Below, one piece after another: positions 47,735 to 58,140 of a stretch of 64,000 nt of DNA. Location: positions 8,122,001-8,186,000 of the forward strand of contig NC_063150.1 of assembly GCF_020921035.1 (NCBI RefSeq), written 5' to 3'. The DNA is from Rhodamnia argentea (taxonomy: Eukaryota; Streptophyta; Magnoliopsida; Myrtales; Myrtaceae). The notes below the pieces were generated by a model. It saw only the letters and a program-made list of their open reading frames with translations. It ran no database searches and was not told where the DNA came from. How positions within the stretch are numbered: the first letter of the stretch is position 1; the number at the start of each line of letters is the position of its first letter. A program made the position numbers and the translations under genes.

Positions 47735-48578
47735 TAGGGGTAAGCGGTTTCAGGTTCCGCATTAATTTCATCCGGAATTTACCCATCGTCATATGTTTCT
47801 TATTTTTTGAAACCTGAAACTTACCCACATAACCTAAAATCTACCTTGTTACATATTCCAAAGTCGGTTTCGGGGTCTACTCGGGTTTCACCTTTATTCT
47901 TAATCGAATGATTGTAGTAAATCATCACTTTTAATTACCACCATTTGTTATTACAATTCACTAACTGCAGCTCATATTTAGACATGAATAAATACAAAAC
48001 ATTCACAAAGTAAAAGTCTTAGTCATAAATATCGCCGAAAATGGAAGTTCATACTAGTAGTTCCAAATTACCCACTTATCATCGAACGTTAGGGGTGTCA
48101 ACGGGCCCGGTCTCGGCCCAGACTGAGCTCGAATTACATGTGCCCCAAATCTTCGGGCCGGGTAGGATTATTTTTTTATTTTTATTTTTTCTTATTTTTT
48201 GAAATCAAAATCACTTCACAAACTCATCAAATGAAAGAATATAAAAATAAATAAATTAAATTAAAAACAAAACATGGGTATTAAAAAAAGCCGAAGCCGC
48301 CCGGCTTGGCTCGAGTACCAAGCCCGACTCGAAAAGGCACGAAAATTAGGTTAATTTTCGGGCCGGGCCGACGAGGCCTTTTTTAACACCCCTATCGAAC
48401 ACATGGAATATTGCAAGATCGTGCAAAAACACATAGCAAGAAAAACGCAAAAACTTGTTACCAATTCCGAGTTCCACATACCTAGAGCCCGAAACCTACT
48501 CGTCAGAGCAAGTTCTTCAATTTTTGAAATCTGAAACCTATTATACATACCTTGGAACCCGAAAACATGCTCACTCCT
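47735..48578. mobile_element. Putative hAT-like MITE (outer) interrupted by another
   Basis: Left end TAGGGGTAAGCGGTTTCAGG, and the reverse complement of the right end TAGGAGTGAGCATGTTTTCG. Both continue into GGTTCC and repeat words GAAACCTGAAAC / GAAATCTGAAAC in the arms. Flanking octamers CCCTTGAA and CTTTTGGA agree at 5 of 8. A second element occupies 48089-48393. Confidence 0.6.
48089..48393. mobile_element. Nested hAT-like MITE with 8-bp TSD
   Basis: Left end AGGGGTGTCAACGGGCCCGG (48091) and the reverse complement of the right end AGGGGTGTTAAAAAAGGCCT. Target duplication ATCGAACG (48081-48088) and ATCGAACA (48394-48401), 7 of 8 identical. Both arms have GGGCCGGG words. It sits inside the outer element. 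Confidence 0.75.
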
Positions 48579-49749
48579 ACTTTTGGATTAGAATAAAAAT
48601 GAATATCCACTTTACGAGCGGAAAAAGGGAAGACAAAGAGGATGGCCACCCCTTCTTTCGAAAGATTTCGATAAAATTACTCGACATTTTATTTGCTATC
48701 CTCTAGATAGTTTTATCATCTAAATAGAAGTATATACGCGACCCTACATTTGTTGATGGACAAAACGACATAACTTAGGGTTGAGTCTTCCCAAGCTCTG
48801 CCAAGCATAAATTAGATTCAAAATTATGACAAAAAAAAAAATAGATTCAAAATGATCGGTGGCCCGTTCTCGTGTTAGCGGTTGAATTTGGACAATGTAA
48901 GGATGCTATGTCCCACCTACCATATGCTCGGGAGATAGTTCTATGCAATTAAATGTGTGTTCATCTATGTATTTCTTCTAAAAAAATTGAATTGATGTGA
49001 TGTATTGACAGGCCACCGCCAGGAGAAAAGGACAGAAAATGGGTGTCCACCTCGTCATGCATACCAAACACACGTCCATCCTCTTATGTTTGGTGGAACA
49101 AAGCTTTCATTTGGGTGGCAAATGATTGGGTTCATGGCGGATTTCCATAATTTCTCTCTAAAAATCGTTCGCCGTGGCTCATGACGTTTAGATCTCCGAG
49201 TAACTCTGAATTTTTTTAAAATTACGATGAACTGTCTGTTAGTGCAACAAGTTAAGATTTGAGAATCGATTTCTTAAATGATCGAGAAAATCTCCTAAAT
49301 TCTTAATTTCATTGCTATGAAGTATGTTTATCTGTTTCATAGTTATGGATCGACCATCTTCCCCGAAAGATGGGACAATTTCGGATTTGCCGTTAATTAG
49401 TGAAGTCGCGTGGAGGTGCTTCAGGATCACGTGGAAGTAGCATTGCATATCTACTCTCTTCGCTAAATTATGATATTTAAAGATGGACGCATAAATACCA
49501 CTTAGATTGTAATTTTCAAGGAAAAAGCTCAGAACCCCGTCGTGTCAATCAACTTCATGATCTACCATGTATATATCAGACACGGTTCACTTTGGCATCT
49601 TTGGCTCGAGCCAACTGGAGCTCCCATGCTCTAGAGTCACAAGCTTCGATGAGAGACCGGAGGGGGGCTGGCGGCGGCGACGGCAGCGAGGAGAAAGAGA
49701 GTGTGTGGGGAAGAAGGTAAGGAGGGTGGGGGAAGAGTGGTAAGAGGAA

Positions 49750-50118
49750 AATATGGAGAAAATTATCGAAAAAATTTTAAATTTATTGTAATTATATCAA
49801 TTAAATTCTAAACTTTTTTGTATTTATGTCAGTTTAATCTATTTGGCCGGCAGATGATGGTGTAGACAATTTCCCTCACCGCCCACAGGAGGGAAGGAAA
49901 AAAAAAAGACGGAGAAAGAAACCAAAAAATGAAAATAAAATAAAAAAATAAGTAAATATTATTAAGAAGCGTCCACGTTAGTGCCGATTGGCCAAACGGA
50001 TTGAATTGGCACAGATATAAAATATTTATGACTTAATTGGCAAAAGAAGAAGAAGCTTGTGACTGAATTGATACAATTACAATATGTTTAAGAATTTTTT
50101 GATAATTATTTAGGGAAT
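49750..50118. mobile_element. Mutator-like short element
   Basis: Ends GGAGAAAATTATCGAAAAAA and, in reverse complement, CTAAATAATTATCAAAAAAT. Subterminal words TTGTAATTATATCAATT and its inverse partner AATTGATACAATTACAA are paired. It belongs to the same general family as the 6-7 kb insertions; target duplication is weak. Confidence 0.6.
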
Positions 50119-51010
50119 ATGCATGGGATTCGGGCGAAAGGGGTAAATGGGTCTTTTTAGATCGGTCAATGTGCAGCTTGTAGGCTTTCGAAAGTAAGAA
50201 CGGTGTCCGAACCGGACATGCAGGTCTGGAAGTCATGTTGCTTTCCCCGTTGCGTTTTTCGTAATAATAAAAGCATGATGTCGTGAGGACATTAGTCGCC
50301 TAACCCTACACTATCTCAGACCTTGAAAGGATTATCTTGTTCATTTTAACCAAGAGATTCTCGCAAGGGCGCGAGTTTTCGAGTTGGCAAAAGCTTCTCA
50401 AGAAATGTGATTTAGTACTTGTACTGATTTTGTTAAAATTTGTCAAAATTAGTGCACGGGTGTTTATATATCTATATATATAGTGCACATCTAGCTTGTT
50501 AGTATTTACTAATGGCCAATTCACGTGAAAGACCAAAATTTTCATCAAGTCGAAAGCTTTTCACGTGATAATTTACGTGGCATTTAACCGCACATTGCCA
50601 AATTGATAATCCCTATTTCGGATAATGCTCTCTCTCTCTCTCTCTTTTTTCGGGCCCCTATTTGGTTACATGTTATCATAAATTAGAACGTTCCGAATAT
50701 TCTAAATGGACCGCAAGCCATTTTTCCGTACTCTTCGAGTATATGAGCTCGGTTGATCTTGAACGATGGATTTTATGTGTTCTATATGAGATCTGTGTCA
50801 TCTAACCATTAAAATTCGGTGGACTCTCGCGATTGTCGAGAACAGTTTGTTCTTCGCGGTGAACTTTTCGATTCGCATCATCTGACATAGGGTGGTGCGT
50901 CTCTAGTAAATTGAAATGTCTCCCGGAATGCTGCGCCTGTGATTCTTGTAAAATCTCAAAAAAGAAGGTAATAAGAATAGATCAACGCAAAGTCAATTGT
51001 TTTATTGACC

Positions 51011-51035
51011 TTAAACTTAAACTTAAACTTAAAGG
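51011..51035 (+). repeat. (TTAAAC)n hexamer array
   Basis: Four tandem TTAAAC units. Confidence 0.9.
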
Positions 51036-51361
51036 AGAAAATAAGGGGGACCCTCCCTTTTTTTTTTTTTTTTTGCGGACAGTGATAAGGACCGCAATTC
51101 CAGCGAGGGTGTTCGGCGGGCCCCTTTGTTGAACCACCAAGAAAGCCAAGAATCCAAAAATTCATCCCCACCGAGAATTGCAAGCGATTGTTTGTTGCCT
51201 CCACTGCCGACACTGTCTTCTGCAAAAAGTTAATAGAGGTACAGAGGGGGAGAGAGAGGGGGAGAGAGGAGGAAATATGCAAAAGTAAAATAGCAAAACA
51301 GGAGGAGTTTCCATGTGAAGGGAGAGTGTGAGACACTTGTGAATGGATAGCTAAAAGAGAA

Positions 51362-51366
<5 letters not shown>

Positions 51367-51393
<27 letters not shown>
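51367..51393 (+). repeat. (TC)n microsatellite in cyclin promoter/leader
   Basis: About 13 TC units immediately upstream of the putative leader exon of the cyclin gene. Confidence 0.9.
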
Positions 51394-51461
51394 GCGTGGG
51401 TCGCAAACTAGTCCAGAAGAGACATGGCCGAGAAGAATGGGGGCAAAAATGTGGGAGTCTG

Positions 51462-51570
51462 ATGAAATGCGAAGGATCTGTCCAAGTGCTCTGTATCTTG
51501 CTGTGGTTCGCCTCCATATATGCTTGTGCAGGTAGGATGAAGCAACGAGATACAGAGCTCTCGAGAACGA
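51462..51570 (+). other. Candidate upstream exon of the cyclin gene
   Basis: An ATG at 51462 opens a frame coding MKCEGSVQVLCILLWFASIY followed by ACAGRMKQRDTELS, which looks like a secretory signal peptide. It ends at a consensus donor (AACGA|GTAAGA at 51571). Joined to the acceptor before 53573 (TTTGCAG|GAACC) it reads in frame into the cyclin ATG. It may simply be the 5' UTR exon; coding use is unproven. Confidence 0.4.
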
Positions 51571-53572
51571 GTAAGACCCTCAAACTTCCTTTTCTTCTTT
51601 TTCGATCTCAGCCCTCTTTTTATGTGGTTTAGATGGATTATATTAGCCTTCTGGGTTAGGTTGGATCTAGCCGAACCTGGTGTTTGCTCGGCTGCAGTCT
51701 CAGAATTTGATCTCTTGGCGATGAAAGAATCGATCTTGGTTAGCTGAGTTTCTGGCATGAAGTAGGGCGACACGTCTTTTGCTTTCCGCTCTTGTTGTCG
51801 AGTGGCAATTTTTCGGCTGTGGGCGTTCTTTTGACAGATCTAGTCCATTTCGTTTTCTTTCATTGGGGATTTTGGATTTCTTGATGTCCTGTTTCGATGT
51901 CCTTTGAGAATTTTTCTTGTTTCGGCTGTTAAGGCTGTGGTCAACTACATTTTTGGACGAACTTGTAATCGAGCTTGTTGGGTGAAAAGCCCATTTCTTT
52001 TGTGGAGCATTTTAGTACCTTTTGAAGTACACCGGAGAATGAGCGATGTGTGTATGAAATCTATGCATAGCGAGGTAGCACACTTGAATTTTCGAAATGA
52101 TGGTGGTAAGTCTTGTTTTTGCGTAAGTTTCCAAGTTTTTCGTGCAGAACTCCGTGGAGAATCTTGGGCATTTATCAGGAAAAGCATGGCGATATGATTT
52201 AGACTTAAAGTAATGTCAAGTGTGCTTCATCTTGTCTAGAGCAGAGAACCTTCATCTTTGCCATGTCAAGGGACGGAAAATTCTGCTTAAGATTTAGTGA
52301 AGTTATGTGAAGCCAGGTTAGATTCTGCTGCTAGAGTGCCGGCTAGGTGGATTCTCCAGTCACATAATGGTGAAATACACTCTTCTTCAGTATTGTTGAC
52401 CAAAAAAGAAATTAATTAGGTCATAAGCAGCTCCATTCCTTCCTATATATTTTGAATCCTGAGATAGTTTTTCTGTGGTTTTTCCGAATCATTGTACCCC
52501 AAGTAAATTCGGATACCGACATTAGTTAATGTAAGCATGTGTTTGTGTATGTTAGTGCTTATGACTGCATGTGTATCTTGTCAGCATCTTTCTACGGATG
52601 TCATTCTTTCCCTTTATGCGGAACTAAGTCTGAGATTGATCCTTTGAAAAGTCGTTTGAGCAACAATCCTGAGCATGTCTATCAAACAAGATGGTAATGT
52701 GAATTTGTCATGCGTATTTGACTGTACTACAACAGCAGTACACAAATCGGGGAGCATTAATGCATAATTATGGCTGAATCAGTGGTTAAGATCCTAAGAG
52801 TTTGAGAGGATTGAGATAAATGAGGTTCTCTCTATGGACATTCAGAAGAATATATCCTTTTGGAATATCGGCTAGTCTTGGTTAATGTTTCGCACTGATC
52901 GTAACTGACAGGGTGCACTGTAATTTTGCGGCACAGTCTTTCTAGTTTTGACAGTTGAATTTGCACCTGGGGGGCAACTTAGTATCATCGCTCTCTTGTT
53001 TGCTTGTTCAAAAATTCAAGTTGTTGTCTTGAATCGCAGTCTGTGAATGCAATTAGAAGGATTGCATCTAAACGTATTATGGTTTCCTATTTTTTTGTTA
53101 TTAGTGTTGGGAAAGTTGTTTTGCAAACCCTACATTTCATCTGAACATTAGGTAGGAGGCCCCCTTTGACTGGAATGGGAGCACGTGTGCATGTGTAGAT
53201 TCAGTCTAGTGAACTAACTTTCTGCAAGCATGAATTGGTATGAGGAACATCTTACATAGGTGGCGAAGTTCAGAATTTTCCTACAAAAGGACTTATGTTT
53301 GATTGAAACAAATAGGGGGGGTGCCTTCTATAGAAGACTGATAAAATGAGTTAATTAGATATAGTCTAAAAGGGAGGGGGGGGTTGTTGTCGGGGTTGTG
53401 GATTTGTGGGTGTGGTTTTACCAGTCATGGTCAAAAGTGAAAGAAGGACATTCTAAGATTCTGAAAAGTGCCTTTCGTAATGGTTATCAATTCCTTCAGA
53501 TGCTTAACTTTTTGAGTGTTTTCCGGATTATATTCTTGGAAATAGTTCATTCATAACAGTTATTATTTGCAG
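51571..53572 (+). other. Likely 5' intron of the cyclin gene
   Basis: About 2 kb, T-rich on the plus strand as plant introns are, bounded by GTAAGA and TTATTTGCAG. The actual donor could lie elsewhere (for example GCAG|GTAGGA near 51532). No independent gene is seen inside. Confidence 0.5.
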
Positions 53573-53583
53573 GAACCCCAGAC

Positions 53584-54396
53584 ATGGAAACCTCGTCGCC
53601 CGATACTGAGATTTTCAGCGCGGACATGTACCTTTCTCTTGGTCTCAGAGAACAGGGCAAAAAAATATTGGGCTTTCCTCGGGTTTTGACGCTCCTTTCT
53701 TCAGCGCTTGATAGATCTGTCCAGAAGAACGAGAGGCTTCTGGAGACATCACAATCTAAAGATGTAGTCACCATTTTCCACGGCGTAAGACCGCCTGCTC
53801 TGACCATTCGCCAGTACATCGAACGCATCTTCAAGTATTCGAGCTGCAGTCCGTCCTGTTTCGTCGTCGCTCAGATTTACATGGATAGATTCATCCAGAA
53901 CATGGACGTTCGCTTGACTTCACTAAATGTTCATCGCCTTCTGATAACAAGTCTCACCATAGCAGCGAAATTCGTCGATGATGCGTGAGTACTTGCCTCG
54001 CGGATCAAATTCCTAATGCGTTGGGTGCAGCTTTGGTTGTCATGAATTGTGAATTCTTGTCCCCACCTCTTAGCTCGCAGTGAGAATCCTTCATTGCATG
54101 CTTTGCTGGTTTCTGAGGTGGTTATATCACGTGCTCCCTGCAGGTTCTTTAACAATGCGTACTACGCCAAGGTCGGCGGAGTAAGCACGTCGGAGCTCAA
54201 CCGGCTGGAGATGAAATTCCTGTTCAGCATAGATTTCCGACTACACGTGAGCATCGACACGTTCCAGCGACAGTGCTTGCTGTTGGAGAAGGAAGCGTCC
54301 GAAGGGCTGCAAATCGAGCGGTCGATTCAGTCCTGCAGGATCACAGAAAGCTGGTCTAACAAAGATGATTCCGCTTGGTACTCCCACAGTTGCTAG
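53584..54396 (+). CDS. CYCP1;1: U/P-type cyclin (cyclin-U3-1-like, CYCP1;1)
   Basis: Two exons, 53584-53984 and 54144-54396, give 217 codons; donor GATGC|GTGAGT, acceptor CTGCAG|GTTC. U/P-type cyclins are small, PHO80-like cyclins with a single cyclin box that bind A-type CDKs and link cell division with nutrient and developmental signals. The box covers about residues 66-174: VTIFHGVRPPALTIRQYIER, FKYSSCSPSCFVVAQIYMDR, LNVHRLLITSLTIAAKFVDD, then NNAYYAKVGGVSTSELNRLE. The N-terminal FSADMYLSLGLREQGKK and the C-terminal EGLQIE block point to the U3-1 subgroup, which also fits the neighbouring RanGAP and CSP41a. A longer N-terminus via an upstream exon is possible. Confidence 0.94.
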
Positions 54397-56340
54397 AAGA
54401 TGATGTTGAAGAAGGTAGGAAGAAAGTGTATTTGTCAGGTGAAAGAAGAGAGAGGAAGTTGTTAAATTGAATTGGATGTTGAAACTGAAACCTGAATTGG
54501 AATGATGATTTGTGTGGTGAAAGCATACTTTGCTTTCCCTATGTTAGTGTAGCGTGGATTCATTTCCTTCTTTTGGAGTTTGTCATAGTTTCTTTCTTTT
54601 ATTCTTTACCAAAACTTCAAATTTTATTTGACTATAAAGAAAAAAAAAAAAGGGTTCGCGCTATTTTTACTCTATTGACTTTTAGTCCTTTGGAAATTAA
54701 ATGACTACTCGCATTAAGTGAATTGACAAACTCGCAACTATCTCCTTCGGTTTGATTGACGTTGTGATTTTTCGCTTAATCTAAATGTTGCGATCCGTGC
54801 GTTTTGATTTCGTTTTACTCCGAACATACTGAAACAATCACGGCACTCAAATATCGATAGGTAAAATTCACATACCATTTTTTCTTAATTTTGAAAATTA
54901 AAAACTTCGATGAAAAAGTTTAAGGAAAAAATTACATGCTTTCTTGCAAGTAATTGTTAACAGGAAAAAAAACTATATGTTTTCTTTCATGTCACATTTG
55001 GGCCACTATTTTGAGAGTGCAATGCTTTCCCATTTAGTTATTTTGACTATGATTTCATCATACTTAAATGTTGGGAAAATGCTAGGGACTCTTTAGTTCT
55101 TGACTTTTTTAAAATCTACAAGTATACCATCTTGGTTTTGGCTATGAAATACCAAATTGCATCTACTTGCAAGATAGCAATCTCCTTACCCAATCAATAT
55201 ACACTTGTCCATAAGAAAAAAAGATTCATCTCCACCAACCTTAGCACCGTCTCCGACCTCTACCTCTGCTGCGGATTACGATGGTCACTAGCGGTGTCGT
55301 AAACGTCCCAAGGCGCCGGATGCGAGAGGAGACAATATTGAGTGATTCATAAATAAATTTAGTTTTTTATATTGACACCGCTTTGTGGGGGTTAGGATAG
55401 TACTCATTTTGGGGCTTGGCTCACATGGCATGGGCCGGGCCAAGATGGACCCGTAACCCATGAGTACTAGCATCCTAGTTCGGTTGCTATTCTAACTTAT
55501 GCGAGTCAAGTTATTTGGGAAGATAGTATAAAAAGTCTTAAACTTATTACACGGTGACCAATTCAATCCTAAACATTTCAATTATTCTAATTTAATTCTA
55601 TTTTTTTTTTTACAACTTGTCAATTTAGTCCTGAAACTTTCAATTATGTCAAAATAGCTCTAAAACTTTTAATGATTTGTCAATTTAGTCATAAACCTTT
55701 TAACAATTTGTCGATTTATTCCTTTTGGCCAATTTTGATTGAAAGTCACAAACATGAACGATATTTTATTTTTTTCCCTTTTTTTTTTTAATTCTTTTTC
55801 TTCTTTCTTTTACCCTTGTTCCTTCTGCCGGCCATCATCTGGCCTCATTGGTGGCCGCCAGCCTTAAGGCACGGGCCGCCCTTGCCGGCCTCTGCAATGC
55901 CATCAAAAGAAGACAACCATGACAATGGGTTTGAGATCCAGGGCTCGATTTTTCTTATTTCCTTTGGGGCTTGTTTGTGACTTGCGAATCGAACCGCTTG
56001 ACAGGACCCTTGGGCCTTGGATTGGACTACTACTCCAATCATGAATCGGGGAAACAAAGGTTCGACCCAACATCAAACCGGACCGGTTGGACCGAACTAA
56101 CTTGAAAGATCGCTTTTCCAATTGGACTCCAATACTAACGTGCCCCCGCCGCGTGTACACGTTCGGATACGGTGGAGGTTGAGATGCGTGCGTAAACAGG
56201 ATTTTATTTTGGTCGTTACCCAATTAACGATTCGATGATGTCTTTTCTCTTGTTCCGGACGAGGAATAGGACCCGAACGAGGAGCCATATGAGATGTTTC
56301 TTTACTTCAACAGAGGAAAAGGTGTTCGAGTGTTAGGGAT
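54397..56340. other. Intergenic DNA with eroded repeats
   Basis: Cyclin 3' UTR occupies the first few hundred bases. At about 55520-55900 repeated words such as CAATTTAGTCCTGAAAC and a GC-rich stretch (55820-55900) mark a right-truncated Mutator-like element. Minus-strand frames at 55845-56288 have no domain I recognise. Confidence 0.5.
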
Positions 56341-56760
56341 TGGTTTCTATTTTGACCGAGAATCCTGTTGTTGAATTGAATTCTTCCCTTCCATCATTCT
56401 TTAAGTCCCATAAGTTTGATCCCGTAGAATTTGACCCAGGCCAATCACTATCTTTGCTTCATATTCCTTCTATCACTTGAAATTGAGTATCCATTTTCCT
56501 CCCTTTCTTGTTAAGATTGGAAATCTTTCTTTGTCATCAATCGAATCACTGTTCGCAATCCAGGATTCGATTTTATCATCAATCCAATCACCGTTCATAT
56601 TGAAAATAAAAAGAGAAATCCTTTATTCCGAAATGTTTTGATAAACGAGGAGATGAATCTGTTCGGTTTTGAATTAGAGATATTAAAAATGATGAGTCGA
56701 CATCGACGATAACCCCTAGCCTTCCAAGCTAACGATGCGGGATTGGCCCCACGCCCCTTA
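56340..56760 (+). other. Plastid-derived insertion (NUPT) with trnG-UCC 3' part
   Basis: At 56713-56740 the sequence CCCTAGCCTTCCAAGCTAAC and then GATGCGGG equals the 3' exon of plastid tRNA-Gly(UCC), with anticodon loop CTTCCAA. Upstream (about 56640-56712) GATGAGTCGACATCGACGAT resembles the 3' end of its group II intron. After GATGCGGG the T-arm is corrupted, so no functional tRNA remains. The left limit is uncertain and based on plastid-like style alone. Confidence 0.6.
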
Positions 56761-57946
56761 AATTCCAGGAACTCGTCGCTTTGTCCCTTCCATGTGATTG
56801 CATAGTATATGCCTTATTTGTCAATTTTTATCTTGATTTGTTTACTCGAGTGCAAAGGCAGAAGGGAGCTTGACTGCAAAATCCACCCGGGCCAACAAAC
56901 ATCCATCTCGTTTGTATTTTGGATACCCGTAAAAAAATACATCGAAAAGTTTAGAAAACCAATCCTTATCTAAAAAATTTCAAATTACTCGAATTACTTC
57001 AGTTTTTTTATTAGTTGGTCAAGCTCAAAAGAAAAAGAAAAGAGATGAAAGAGTCCCATTAATATGCCTAAAGTACTTGCTACAATATAATGAGAGGCTA
57101 TTCCTCCCGCCCATCCCAAGCTGAGTGCTCTCCGATTCTAACTTTCCCGAAGCCTCTGGTAGCACAGCCAAGACAGCGATGGGTTGTGTGATCAATTGAA
57201 GGGCCGTGAGAGAGTTTCGAAAAGCCTCGATCCTTAGTCTCCGTCTCGCCGTCGGTGAAATTCAGACATCGGAAATCATCCGACCTGACTCCCACGTCAC
57301 ATAGCTTCGGCCATTTGTCTTGTTTGATTTTGGGCTCCGGAATTCCGACGAAGGATCAGATTAGATGTATAAACCTCGATACTACGAAATACGCTACGGT
57401 ATCCGTCCATGGTTTTTACAAGTTTGACTTTGCCAACTAAGGACGACATTGTCGGCGGAGGGCTGGTGGCGGAATCTTTTTTAACACCAAGGCCACGGCC
57501 GTTAGTAAACAAATAACGTCGGGAGAAGCTTCCCGTCGTCTTTCCTGTCGGCACATGCTCATCCTCAGATTCTCCCCAAAACCCGTCTTTTCTTTTAATC
57601 TGCACAGCGTGCGATTCCTTTTTCCTTTTCGTGCGAGACTATTCTTCTTCTTTTTTGTCCGGTCTAAGATTTGTGTAAAGACTATTCGGGGTGCCCATAC
57701 TTATGCGTGGCCATCGACGGCATTTTGACCGCATGCCGATCCGTGAAACACCCAGCAAACCCGCCAGCCATTCGACTTCGGGGCCTCCGATCTATGCAAG
57801 GCGATCCCGACTCGAGACGGTTTGCATGCGGTTGGTGAGAATCGAAATGGATGATCTCCGGTTTTCGAGTTAAAAGTCCTTTGACCGACGGCCAACCGAT
57901 CGAGAGTCATAAAGATAAATTTTATGGTAAATTAGATCCGTTGGCT
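56761..57946. other. Intergenic DNA, nothing recognised
   Basis: Mixed-composition DNA with overlapping short open frames on both strands (57098-57605) that carry no recognisable domain. Confidence 0.5.
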
Positions 57947-58140
57947 CAGGGCGCGCATGGCAATACTTCCGCTTTAGAAATCAACTTCCGATCGGAAGTT
58001 GATTTTTCTACTTCTAAAGAGAAGTAAATTTTCGTTTATTTCTTTACTTCTGTAGCAAAATAATAATAATAATAATACTCTAAAAATAGACAAAATGAAG
58101 TTACGTAATCAAACGGATTTCTGCTCTAGCAGAAAAATGG
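57947..58140. mobile_element. Truncated hAT-like element
   Basis: Starts CAGGGCGCGCATGGCAATAC, matching the termini of the element at 28178-28870. It shares internal words (AACTTCCG, AAACGGATTTCTGCT). No opposite terminus is found, so it is truncated. A (AAT)n run lies near 58061-58077. Confidence 0.6.
57978..58005. repeat. Perfect 28-nt palindrome
   Basis: Centred on CCGATCGG with arms AAATCAACTT; the 28 bases equal their own reverse complement. Confidence 0.95.

Larger units (their letters stand above)
48579..51461. other. Intergenic DNA upstream of the cyclin gene
   Basis: No supported gene. Contains a Mutator-like element at about 49750-50118 and simple repeats. A TTAAAC hexamer array (51011-51035) and a T run (51059-51075) are also present. 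Confidence 0.45.

Noticed and set aside
55845-56288. Minus-strand frames of 63-106 codons
   Set aside because: No recognised family, overlapping in different frames next to repeats; organelle origin was considered but not supported.
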